From an uncultured Oscillospiraceae bacterium (lineage in GTDB: Bacteria; Bacillota; Clostridia; Oscillospirales; Oscillospiraceae), in the NCBI GenBank assembly GCA_944385415.1, contig CALWXC010000012.1, positions 1 through 64,000 of the forward strand: a DNA stretch of 64,000 nucleotides, given 5' to 3'. Positions 1-6,951 of this stretch are shown here, in pieces. Below the pieces are notes generated by a model. It was given only the letters and a program-made list of their open reading frames with translations, was not told the origin of the DNA and did not search any database. Each line of letters starts with the position of its first letter. The stretch's first letter is position 1. The position numbers and the translations under genes are program-made.

Positions 1-104
1 GGTAGTCCTCACTGTTCCGATCTACAGAAACCGTATTAAATTTGGACTTTTCCAGATAGCCGGGATGGAGAACGATACACTGGCCAAAAAGGGGAGAGGA
101 GCGC

Positions 105-839
105 ATGAATATGAACGAGACCTTGGAAACCTTGCAACGCTGGATTGACGAGAGCCGCTGCACCGTTTTTTTCGGCGGCGCAGGCGTGTCCACAGAATCG
201 GGAATCCCTGATTTTCGCAGCGTGGACGGCTTGTACAATCAGAAGTACCGCTGGCCGCCGGAAACCATTCTAAGCCGCAGCTTTTTTAACCGGAACCCCG
301 AGGAATTTTATCGGTTCTATCGGGACAAAATGCTGTGTCTTGACGCCAAGCCCAACGCGGCCCACCGGAAGCTGGCGGAACTGGAAGCAGCGGGTAAATT
401 GCGGTCCGTGGTGACTCAGAACATCGACGGCCTCCATCAGATGGCTGGGTCCCAGCGGGTCTGGGAACTCCACGGCTCCGTCCACCGCAATCACTGTATG
501 CGGTGTAAAACCGCCTATCCAGTGGAGTTTATCCGCGACAGTACCGGTGTCCCCACCTGTACCTGCGGCGGCATCGTCAAACCCGACGTGGTCCTCTATG
601 AGGAGGGGCTGGACAACCGCGTGATCGAAGGCGCCGTCCACGATATCCGCAGCGCCGACCTGCTGATTATCGGCGGCACCTCTCTGGCCGTTTACCCCGC
701 CGCCGGACTCATCGACTATTTTTCCGGCCGTCATATCGTCCTCATCAACAAAACGCCCACGCCTTGTGATGACCGGGCCGATCTGGTGTTGACCGGTCCC
801 ATCGGCCAGCTGTTGGACCAAATCCGCGTCGACGCCTGA
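105..839 (+). CDS. Sirtuin, NAD-dependent protein deacylase (SIR2 family)
   Basis: Removes acetyl or other acyl groups from lysines using NAD in the cytoplasm. The 244-residue length fits a bacterial single-domain sirtuin. Visible motifs: GAGVSTESGIPDFRS near residues 25-39 (NAD binding), TQNID near 104-108, the catalytic His in ELHGS near 123, and four zinc-ligand cysteines near 131, 134, 152 and 154. GGTSL and INK later in the protein complete the Rossmann fold. The start is supported by an AGGGGAGAGG-type ribosome site just upstream. Bases 1-104 before it hold no gene I can recognise. The substrate is unknown, and nothing links the gene to motility except position. Confidence 0.93.
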   Translation: MNMNETLETLQRWIDESRCTVFFGGAGVSTESGIPDFRSVDGLYNQKYRWPPETILSRSFFNRNPEEFYRFYRDKMLCLDAKPNAAHRKLAELEAAGKLRSVVTQNIDGLHQMAGSQRVWELHGSVHRNHCMRCKTAYPVEFIRDSTGVPTCTCGGIVKPDVVLYEEGLDNRVIEGAVHDIRSADLLIIGGTSLAVYPAAGLIDYFSGRHIVLINKTPTPCDDRADLVLTGPIGQLLDQIRVDA

Positions 840-929
840 CAGTCTCCCGCCATGGGTATGTCCCATCCGAAACCGGCCATACTAGGAACAACCGGCCCAT
901 GGCCGGGTAGGATGGAAGGAGGCGATCCC

Positions 930-1109
930 ATGGCCAAACAGGGAATGGCACGGCCCGATTGGACGGAAACGCGGCCCCGCAATGACGAGCCGCCGGTCCC
1001 GGAAATTCAGGGCAAGGCTAAGCATGGCAAAACGCCGGCCCGGCCCATTATCAGCGGCACCATCGGACCCAATCTGAAGGTTTACCACCACAAGCCCCAC
1101 GAAGACTGA
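930..1109 (+). CDS. Small proline-rich basic protein, unknown function
   Basis: A 59-residue protein starting MAKQGMARPD and ending YHHKPHED. I do not recognise its family. It has many Pro, Lys and Arg residues, no membrane segment and no cysteine. The ATG at 930 is chosen because a clean GGAAGGAGG ribosome site lies 8 bases before it; the longer frame from 852 has no such site. It follows the sirtuin by 90 bases, and a strong terminator closes the unit, so the two could be co-transcribed. A six-base-arm palindrome (CCGGCC, CAT, GGCCGG, around 888-904) lies between them. Confidence 0.6.
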   Translation: MAKQGMARPDWTETRPRNDEPPVPEIQGKAKHGKTPARPIISGTIGPNLKVYHHKPHED

Positions 1110-1118
1110 ACAGCAGGA

Positions 1119-1158
1119 GACGGTCTCTTTTCCGGAGGCCGTCCTCTTTGTTTGTTTT
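1119..1158 (+). terminator. Rho-independent terminator after the small ORF
   Basis: A nine-base stem (GACGGTCTC with GAGGCCGTC, one G-U pair) and a seven-base loop are followed by a T-rich tract. It ends the sirtuin/small-protein unit. Confidence 0.75.
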
Positions 1159-1163
1159 TCCCA

Positions 1164-1192
1164 TTGACCAAGTATGAATAATATGGTACAGT
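1164..1192 (+). promoter_or_regulatory. Possible sigma-A promoter
   Basis: TTGACC, 17 bases, TACAGT. The -10 box matches the consensus at only four of six positions. It would transcribe the 13-codon frame at 1277. Confidence 0.3.
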
Positions 1193-1276
1193 ATAGAAAC
1201 TGCACTTATTATGCTGAATTGTCTGGGTTTTCTCCCGGTTTTTTAGAATTTTGTACTGTAATAAAGGAGTTGTGCC

Positions 1277-1318
1277 ATGAAGCATTCTATCCGACAGGCC
1301 CTATCCCTGCTGCGATGA
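1277..1318 (+). CDS. Possible 13-codon leader peptide
   Basis: The frame reads M-K-H-S-I-R-Q-A-L-S-L-L-R then TGA. An AAAGGAG ribosome site sits seven bases before the ATG, which is better than for many real genes here. The peptide is too short to classify. It could be a regulatory leader, a remnant 5' end of a lost gene, or chance. Confidence 0.25.
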   Translation: MKHSIRQALSLLR

Positions 1319-1377
1319 TGGCCGCCGGGCGGACGCTTTTGTATTGGAAATCTTTTGGGAATTTTTTTGCCATCATA

Positions 1378-1404
1378 TTATTTTTTGATGATTTTTGCCG
1401 ATGT
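1378..1404 (+). promoter_or_regulatory. Sigma-28 (FliA/SigD)-type promoter of the chemoreceptor
   Basis: TTAT, 17 bases, CGATGT, within the string GCCGATGT. It shares element and spacing with the sites before fliD, cheA and flagellin in this window. The expected RNA start is about 55 bases before the MCP start codon. The -10 box has a G where the other three sites have A. Confidence 0.6.
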
Positions 1405-1465
1405 AATAAAATAGAGTATATAGTTTCAAGCTATTGATCTAGTTTACGCTTCGGGAGGTACATCC

Positions 1466-3457
1466 ATGAAAAGCATTCAGCGAAAAATCGCCATTCGTGT
1501 GTTATCCATGATTGGCGTCGCCGCGCTTCTGTGCGGTGGTATCGGCATCTTTACTAATTTTAATAGCAGCCAGACTCTTTTGAGCCAAAATTTGGAGGCT
1601 ACTGCCACTCTGGCTGCCGAACGTGTTTATTTTGAACTGACTTCCTATGAGAATGCCGTTAAATCCCTGGGTATGGTGCCCCAGCTCAGCGACAGCACAC
1701 CTGTGTCGGAAAAGCAGGAGATTGTGCAGCAGTGGGTAGACGCCTACGGCATGGTTCGTGGTAATCTGCTGGACACCTCCGGCAACAGCCTGTTTGACGG
1801 CAACAACTACGCCGACCGGGAATATTTCCAGAAAGCCATGGACGGCGAAGTCTGGACCTCCACGCCCACCATCAGTAAGATTACCGGCGAACTTTCCATC
1901 ATGGTGGCAGCTCCCGTATGGCGCGACGGCAAGGTGAACTCCAGTATTGCCGGCGTCGTCTATGTGGTCCCGCCGGAAACCTTCTTGAATAATATTGTCA
2001 ATACCATTCATATCAGTGAAAACAGCGCGGCCTATGTGATCTCCTCCGACGGTACCACCATTGCCGATCCGGACATCTCTTTAGTGGCCAAGGAGAACAT
2101 CGAAACACAAGCCAAAACCGACAGTGACTACTCTGATCTGGCTGCCATCCATGCAAAAATGCGCAACGGCGAAACCGGCCAGGGCTCCTATTCTCTTGAC
2201 GGCATCAAAAAGAGCGTTGGTTATGCCCCGATTCCCGGTACCGACGGTTGGAGTATCGCTGTTAATGCCTATACCTCTGACTTTATGAGTTCTACCTATC
2301 AGAGCATCTTTTTGATTTTCGGTATGTTGGTGGCCGTGTTGGTTATTGGTTCCCTGATTACCATTCGTATGTCCCGGAACATCAGTCAGCCCATTCAGAT
2401 CTGTGCCCGCCGTCTGGAACAGCTGAGCCAGGGCGATCTCACCACTCCGGCGCCCCAGCTGCAGCGGGATGATGAAATCGGTATTCTTGCCACTGCCACC
2501 ACCGGCATTGTGTCCACCTTGACTGGCCTGATTCGTGATATTGATCGCATTTTGGGTGAGATGGCAAAGGGTAATTTCCGTGTCACTTCACAGAATTATG
2601 AACTGTACAGAGGGGATATGTCCCAGATTCTCACCTCTCTGCGGAACATCAAGTACAACCTGAACGACACCCTGCGCCAGATGGATACGGCTGCCGCCCA
2701 GGTTTCCGCCGGCGCCGATCAGGTGTCCTCCGGTGCACAGGCCCTGGCCCAGGGCGCTACAGAGCAGGCCAGCGCTGTGCAGGAGCTGTCGGCTACGGTG
2801 GCGGATATCAACACCGGTGTCCAGAACAACACTGCCGCCGCCCAGACCGCCAAGGAAAAGGCCAATGCCGCCGGTACGCAGGTCACCCTGAGCAACGAGA
2901 AGATGCACGAGCTCCGCGACGCCATGGCCACCATCTTGGAGGGTCATCAGGAGATTGGCCAGATTATCACCACCATCGAAAACATCGCATTCCAGACCAA
3001 CATTCTGGCCCTGAACGCTGCGGTCGAAGCCGCTCGGGCTGGTAATGCCGGCAAGGGCTTTGCCGTCGTGGCCGACGAGGTCCGCAATCTGGCCTCCAAG
3101 TCCGACCAGGCCGCCAAGCACACCAAGGAACTGATTGAGCACTCCACTGTCAGCGTGGAGGAAGGCAGCCGTCTCAGCGAGGAGGTTACCGCCACGCTGG
3201 ATGAGAGCAAGGAGCTGACCAGCGTCGCTGTCACCTACATTGAGCAGGTGGTGGAGAACGCCGTGAACGAAGCCCATGCCATTGCCCAGATCACAGAGGG
3301 CATCGACCAGATTGCCAGCGTGGTGCAGACCAACTCCGCCACAGCCCAGGAGAGCGCTGCCGCCAGCGAAGAGCTGTCGGGACAGGCCCAGCTGCTTAAG
3401 GAACTGTCTGATCGGTTCCAGCTGCAGGAAGATACCTCCACAGCTGGCGCAAACTGA
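1466..3457 (+). CDS. Methyl-accepting chemotaxis protein (chemoreceptor)
   Basis: A 663-residue transmembrane receptor that signals to CheA/CheW. In order: membrane segment near 10-32; periplasmic-type double-Cache-like sensor to about residue 275 (including YFQKAMDGE and GVVYVV); second membrane segment near 278-300; HAMP near 300-355; long coiled-coil signalling domain. The conserved hairpin tip [20 protein letters not shown] lies near residues 512-540. The C-terminus lacks a CheR-docking pentapeptide. A GGGAGG ribosome site precedes the start. The ligand is unknown; Cache domains often sense small organic molecules. Its sigma-28-type promoter puts it with the late motility genes, although it stands alone as a single-gene unit. 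Confidence 0.95.
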   Translation: MKSIQRKIAIRVLSMIGVAALLCGGIGIFTNFNSSQTLLSQNLEATATLAAERVYFELTSYENAVKSLGMVPQLSDSTPVSEKQEIVQQWVDAYGMVRGNLLDTSGNSLFDGNNYADREYFQKAMDGEVWTSTPTISKITGELSIMVAAPVWRDGKVNSSIAGVVYVVPPETFLNNIVNTIHISENSAAYVISSDGTTIADPDISLVAKENIETQAKTDSDYSDLAAIHAKMRNGETGQGSYSLDGIKKSVGYAPIPGTDGWSIAVNAYTSDFMSSTYQSIFLIFGMLVAVLVIGSLITIRMSRNISQPIQICARRLEQLSQGDLTTPAPQLQRDDEIGILATATTGIVSTLTGLIRDIDRILGEMAKGNFRVTSQNYELYRGDMSQILTSLRNIKYNLNDTLRQMDTAAAQVSAGADQVSSGAQALAQGATEQASAVQELSATVADINTGVQNNTAAAQTAKEKANAAGTQVTLSNEKMHELRDAMATILEGHQEIGQIITTIENIAFQTNILALNAAVEAARAGNAGKGFAVVADEVRNLASKSDQAAKHTKELIEHSTVSVEEGSRLSEEVTATLDESKELTSVAVTYIEQVVENAVNEAHAIAQITEGIDQIASVVQTNSATAQESAAASEELSGQAQLLKELSDRFQLQEDTSTAGAN

Positions 3458-3465
3458 TATAAAAA

Positions 3466-3525
3466 GTGGACGCCTGGAAAGGCGTCCACAATCAAACAGG
3501 GAGCGCTGCATCGCGGCGCTCCCTG
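3466..3525. terminator. Double-hairpin, probably bidirectional terminator
   Basis: The first hairpin is GTGGACGCCT / AGGCGTCCAC (10 bp, loop GGAA). On the minus strand it is followed by TTTTTAT, so it can end the lipoprotein transcript. The second is CAGGGAGCGC / GCGCTCCCTG (10 bp), just inside it. It separates the converging MCP and lipoprotein genes. Confidence 0.7.
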
Positions 3526-3531
3526 CTTCCC

Positions 3532-4287
3532 TTATGACCGATTCAACGGTTCCGCTTGATTTTCCTCGTTCACCCGGTAGACAGAACCGCCATCCAGAGA
3601 CATCAGATAGATTCCGACGATCTCTCGTGTGTCCACCGATGTCCGGCGGTATAGCTTCAGGCGGTAGCACGCCTCATCATCAACCATGATATAGCCGTCA
3701 TCGGCATAGACCATATAGGTCTCTCCCTCTGGAACGCCCAGTTCCTCCGGCGTCATGGCTTTCAGCGCTGCCACCGCCGCGGTGACACCAATGGGTTCCT
3801 TTTCCGGCTCTGCCGGTTCCTGCAGTTTCATATCCTCCAGAATTGAGGCCGTCAGCTGGCATGTGGTCTCTGTCCACTGGATGTCCAGGCTCAAAATACC
3901 GGAGCCATCGGCCATATCCTTACCCACCAATACAGAACCCTCTGCATCGGTGACAGAAGCATTGGATTGGCGGACGCCTTCCTCATCCATGGCGGAGCAG
4001 CCGTACTGTGTTTCTAAGGCCTCCAGATACGCCGCAGCGGCCTCCTGGCCCGATGTTAAGCCACTATAGGCATATACAGTTTCTCCCGTCTCGCTGTTGG
4101 TGGTGACCTCACAAGAGACGCCCTGTTCCGTGCCGACGCCTTGTTCCTCGCCCATGGCAGGCAGCATTTCCTGGCCGAATACATAATTGTTCGGCAGGGA
4201 AGCAGCCTCCTCCGCTTCACCGCATCCAGCCAGCAACAGCAGCAGCGCGCCTGCGGTGCCCAGCGCTTTCCATACATTCTTTCCCAT
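3532..4287 (-). CDS. Predicted lipoprotein, unknown function
   Basis: A 251-residue secreted protein with a lipoprotein signal: M-G-K-N start, hydrophobic core LLLLLAGCG, and lipobox LAGC with the lipidated Cys near residue 22. The mature part is acidic and contains no domain I recognise. The C-terminal third (YMVYADDGYIMVDDEACYRL and YLMSLDGGSVYRV) looks like small beta-sheet modules. A GGAAGGAA ribosome site precedes the ATG. It begins 14 bases after the ABC ATPase gene and is probably co-transcribed with it. Confidence 0.75.
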   Translation of the reverse strand: MGKNVWKALGTAGALLLLLAGCGEAEEAASLPNNYVFGQEMLPAMGEEQGVGTEQGVSCEVTTNSETGETVYAYSGLTSGQEAAAAYLEALETQYGCSAMDEEGVRQSNASVTDAEGSVLVGKDMADGSGILSLDIQWTETTCQLTASILEDMKLQEPAEPEKEPIGVTAAVAALKAMTPEELGVPEGETYMVYADDGYIMVDDEACYRLKLYRRTSVDTREIVGIYLMSLDGGSVYRVNEENQAEPLNRS

Positions 4288-4301
4288 GTGTTCCTTCCTT
4301 T

Positions 4302-5039
4302 CTATCCGCGTGCGGCGGTTCCGTCATCCCGATTGGAAAGCACGTCGCCGTAGCGGCCCTTTGGCACGTCGCCGAAGATGCTGCCATCCACCAGGGTAAT
4401 TACCCGCTTACGCATCATATTGACAAACATTTTGGCGTGGGTCGCCATGATTACCGTAGTGCCACGATGGTTCAGCTCCTCCAGCAGATGGAAGGCGTCC
4501 CAAATGGCATCCTCGTCCAGATTGGCTGTCAGCTCGTCCAGCACCAAAACCGGCGGACTGGTGATGATAGCGCGTGCCAGCTCCACTTGTCGGCACTGAC
4601 CTTGGGACAGCTCCACCGGATAGCGGTCGATCACATCCCGCAGGCCCACCATGGCCAATGCTTTTTGCACCCGCTCCTCCACCGTACCGTCCAGACGGCG
4701 CCGGTTGGCCATAATAACCTGTTCCAGGTTCTGACCAATGGTACGACGGCGGATCAGCTGCGGCAGCTGGGGCACGTAACCGAAGTAATTGCGCCGCCGG
4801 AGCAGCCCCCAGCGGGCCAGCCGTACCACATCCATATTATTGACATAGGCCTTGCCCTGGTCCGGTCGGAGTTCGCCGGTAATCAGCTTCAGCAGCGTGC
4901 TTTTGCCCGCACCACTGCTGCCAGTGACAAAGATAAATTCTCCCTGCTCTATGGTCAGATCCACTTGCCGGATGGCATAGTTTTTCCGCCCCTCCTGCAT
5001 AAAGTATTTGCTGACGCTGTCCAATCGAATCTGTGGCAT
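4302..5039 (-). CDS. FtsE-like ABC transporter ATP-binding protein
   Basis: A 245-residue cytoplasmic ATPase. Walker A GSSGAGKST is near residue 40, the Q-loop is in YVPQLPQ, the signature LSQGQ reads Q at the usual final G position's neighbour as expected for ABC proteins, the Walker B is VLVLDELTANLD, and the switch His is in ATHAK. The closest family feel is FtsE (N-terminal GEFIFVTGSSGAGKSTLLKLI). No ftsX or other permease gene lies nearby, so the partner is unknown. The start at 5039 is chosen because AGGAGA precedes it and the protein then begins like the family; the longer frame to 5498 runs through the divergent protease gene and is an artefact. Confidence 0.85.
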   Translation of the reverse strand: MPQIRLDSVSKYFMQEGRKNYAIRQVDLTIEQGEFIFVTGSSGAGKSTLLKLITGELRPDQGKAYVNNMDVVRLARWGLLRRRNYFGYVPQLPQLIRRRTIGQNLEQVIMANRRRLDGTVEERVQKALAMVGLRDVIDRYPVELSQGQCRQVELARAIITSPPVLVLDELTANLDEDAIWDAFHLLEELNHRGTTVIMATHAKMFVNMMRKRVITLVDGSIFGDVPKGRYGDVLSNRDDGTAARG

Positions 5040-5100
5040 GGTTCTTCTCCTGTTCCGGACCGTGGTCGGGTCTATGTCTAGTTTAGTTTGAGGTGTTCCC

Positions 5101-6039
5101 ATGAAAGGTCGTCGTAAAACCGTTCTGAAAATCGCCGCTATCCTCTGTCTGGCGACCGTATGCGTTGGCGGTGTGGAGCTGGCAGTCTGCCGCTTTGCCG
5201 CACCGGACCTGTACCGGCGTATCACCACTCCAGTGGTGGCTGCTGCCCGTCGAGTGGGAGACGCCGGAAGCGACATGCTCGACGAGGCAGTTGAGGCTGG
5301 ACATGCTCTGGTGGTGCGGATATCTGCCGCTCTGAAACCGGAAGAAACGGAAACGCCGCCCCCCGTCGAGGAGACTACCGAGCCAGAGGAGCCCATGGAA
5401 AGCCAGTTGGCGGAAGCCCCCACTGTGGATGACCACCGTCCAATTGAAGATCCAGCCGTTACAGAGCTGTCCGAACGGGACGGTCTGGAAGTGCTCACCG
5501 GCGGCAGCGCTGATTTTGTATATTATTGTCAGAGTGAAGCACCCTGGGCCGACGCACCCTATGGACCTGATCATGTCGGCGGCTATGGCTGCGGCCCCAC
5601 CGCCATGGCTATGGTGGTATCCACGCTGTCGGACACGGTGGTAAACCCGGCGCAGATGGCCCAGTGGGCCTATGAGAACGGCTACTGTGCCCCTGGCAGC
5701 GGTTCTTACCATGATCTGATTCCCGCCGCCGCCCAGGCCTGGGGCCTGGAAGGAGTGGTCTGGGAGGATCGCACCGCCGACTCGATTCTCAGTACACTGG
5801 CATCGGGTAAAATTTTCGTGGCACTGATGGGGCCCGGTCACTTCACAGCCGGTGGCCATTTCATCGTTCTGCGTGGCGTCACTTTGGACGGCCGCATCCT
5901 GGTATCCGATCCCAACAGTCGCCAGCGGAGTCTTACTGCTTGGGAGCCTTCTCTTATTATAGACGAATTATCGTCATCGCGCAATGATGGTGCGCCTCTT
6001 TGGTGCATTTCTTCTCCAGAAGGGAAGAAGGCCTTCTAA
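5101..6039 (+). CDS. Secreted or membrane-anchored C39-like cysteine peptidase
   Basis: A 312-residue protein with a positively charged start, a hydrophobic segment near 9-28 (signal peptide or anchor) and a long Pro/Glu-rich stalk near 80-130. The C-terminal domain is peptidase C39-like: a Gln near residue 143 as possible oxyanion residue, the catalytic Cys in GYGCGPTAMAM near 164, the catalytic His in GGHFIVLRG near 260, and the Asp in SDPNS. It probably acts on the cell wall or surface proteins; no bacteriocin gene is nearby. It is divergent from the ABC gene, with 61 bases between the start codons. The ribosome site is GAGGTG. Confidence 0.85.
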   Translation: MKGRRKTVLKIAAILCLATVCVGGVELAVCRFAAPDLYRRITTPVVAAARRVGDAGSDMLDEAVEAGHALVVRISAALKPEETETPPPVEETTEPEEPMESQLAEAPTVDDHRPIEDPAVTELSERDGLEVLTGGSADFVYYCQSEAPWADAPYGPDHVGGYGCGPTAMAMVVSTLSDTVVNPAQMAQWAYENGYCAPGSGSYHDLIPAAAQAWGLEGVVWEDRTADSILSTLASGKIFVALMGPGHFTAGGHFIVLRGVTLDGRILVSDPNSRQRSLTAWEPSLIIDELSSSRNDGAPLWCISSPEGKKAF

Positions 6040-6065
6040 ACCGAAATCGGTTTGCTCCAACACAA

Positions 6066-6120
6066 GAACAACAGGGAAGTCCCCTGCCGCGGTCACGCCC
6101 GGCAGGGGACTCTTGTTTCT
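6066..6120. terminator. Bidirectional terminator
   Basis: A perfect 12-base stem, AGTCCCCTGCCG / CGGCAGGGGACT, at 6078-6111. It is flanked by A-rich sequence on the left and CTTGTTTCTG on the right. It lies between the protease and the converging fliT-like gene. Confidence 0.85.
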
Positions 6121-6121
6121 G

Positions 6122-6523
6122 TTACTGGGACGCGTTTTTCTCGTAGAAGGATTTTTTTCCGCCCATACGCCGGTTAATGCGTTCATCAATCCGGGTAATC
6201 TGCTCCAGCAGCTGCCGGTTCTGCCGGACGGTCCGTTCCAGCCCTTGGGTAGCTGCTGTTCCGCCGCCCTGGCCGTTCAGGATCTGTCGCAGCTGCGCTC
6301 CTTCTGCCTGTGGCAACAAGCTGCACAGCCGCCGCAGGCGGGCATCACAAACCCGCAGTTGCTCCAACGGCTCCTGACGCATGCTTAAAAACAGCTGCAC
6401 CGAAACCTGGTCCTGCCGCTGTATGGCCTCCGACAATTCATTGGTCAGTTCCAGCAGCTCCGTCAGAGCCGTATATATTCTGCGGCAAGCGCCGTGCGCT
6501 TCGGTAATAGTCTGTTCGTTCAA
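6122..6523 (-). CDS. FliT-like or FlgN-like flagellar export chaperone
   Basis: A 133-residue, almost wholly helical protein, acidic and Gln/Arg/Leu-rich, with no membrane segment. Sequence alone does not name it. Its place directly after fliS, and its size, fit FliT (FliD chaperone); FlgN is the alternative. It uses a TTG start that overlaps the fliS stop (TTTGA), with a GGAGG ribosome site inside the end of fliS, so the two are translationally coupled. The C-terminal RRMGGKKSFYEKNASQ is basic. Confidence 0.65.
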   Translation of the reverse strand: MNEQTITEAHGACRRIYTALTELLELTNELSEAIQRQDQVSVQLFLSMRQEPLEQLRVCDARLRRLCSLLPQAEGAQLRQILNGQGGGTAATQGLERTVRQNRQLLEQITRIDERINRRMGGKKSFYEKNASQ

Positions 6524-6915
6524 AGCTGTGCCTCCATCCGTTGAGAAGCAGTACTATTCTTTTCCGCCTGCCGGAAGCTGTCCCGCAGCTCATCGGCCAT
6601 ACGGGTCACTCGCTCAAGCTCCGTCTCATTGCGTCCGACCTTAACACGGTTGAGTTCATAGCAAAAGAACTCATACAGTCGGTCCAGATTTGCACTGATA
6701 GGGTAGCGCCTGTCCAGCGTATCCGACAGATAATGGACGATCTCCAGAGAGCGGTCCACAGCCTTTTCAAAGTTTTCATACTGCTGTCGGCCCAGCTCAA
6801 TATGCGCCAGCTTCAACCGTTTAACCAATTCATCGTAGAGCAACAGCAACAGTTCCCCCTGTGTCATGGTCTCCAGAGAATTCTCGCGATATTGCTGGTA
6901 GCCTCTCATATCCAT
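6520..6915 (-). CDS. fliS: Flagellin export chaperone FliS
   Basis: A 131-residue four-helix chaperone that binds flagellin's C-terminus in the cytoplasm and delivers it to the export gate. Family hallmarks: YQQYRENSLETMTQGELLLLLYDELVKRL at the start, the helix SLEIVHYLSDTLD, and the tail helix RVTRMADELRDSF. It lies between fliD and a chaperone-like gene, as in many Firmicutes. The ribosome site AAAGGAA is slightly far from the first ATG. Confidence 0.95.
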   Translation of the reverse strand: MDMRGYQQYRENSLETMTQGELLLLLYDELVKRLKLAHIELGRQQYENFEKAVDRSLEIVHYLSDTLDRRYPISANLDRLYEFFCYELNRVKVGRNETELERVTRMADELRDSFRQAEKNSTASQRMEAQL

Positions 6916-6951
6916 TATGGATCACAGTTCCTTTCTGCAGCAGTTTCCACA

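Larger units (their letters stand above)
1159..1465 (+). other. 307-base intergenic region before the chemoreceptor
   Basis: AT-richer than its flanks. It holds a possible sigma-A promoter near 1164, a 13-codon reading frame with a good ribosome site at 1277-1318, a short GC-rich palindrome after that frame, and a sigma-28-type promoter at 1378-1404. The 87-codon frame at 1174-1437 has no ribosome site and reads through these elements, so it is not called as a gene. Confidence 0.6.

Noticed and set aside
1174..1437. 87-codon frame before the MCP
   Set aside because: No ribosome site, and it overlaps the promoter region and the better-supported 13-codon frame.
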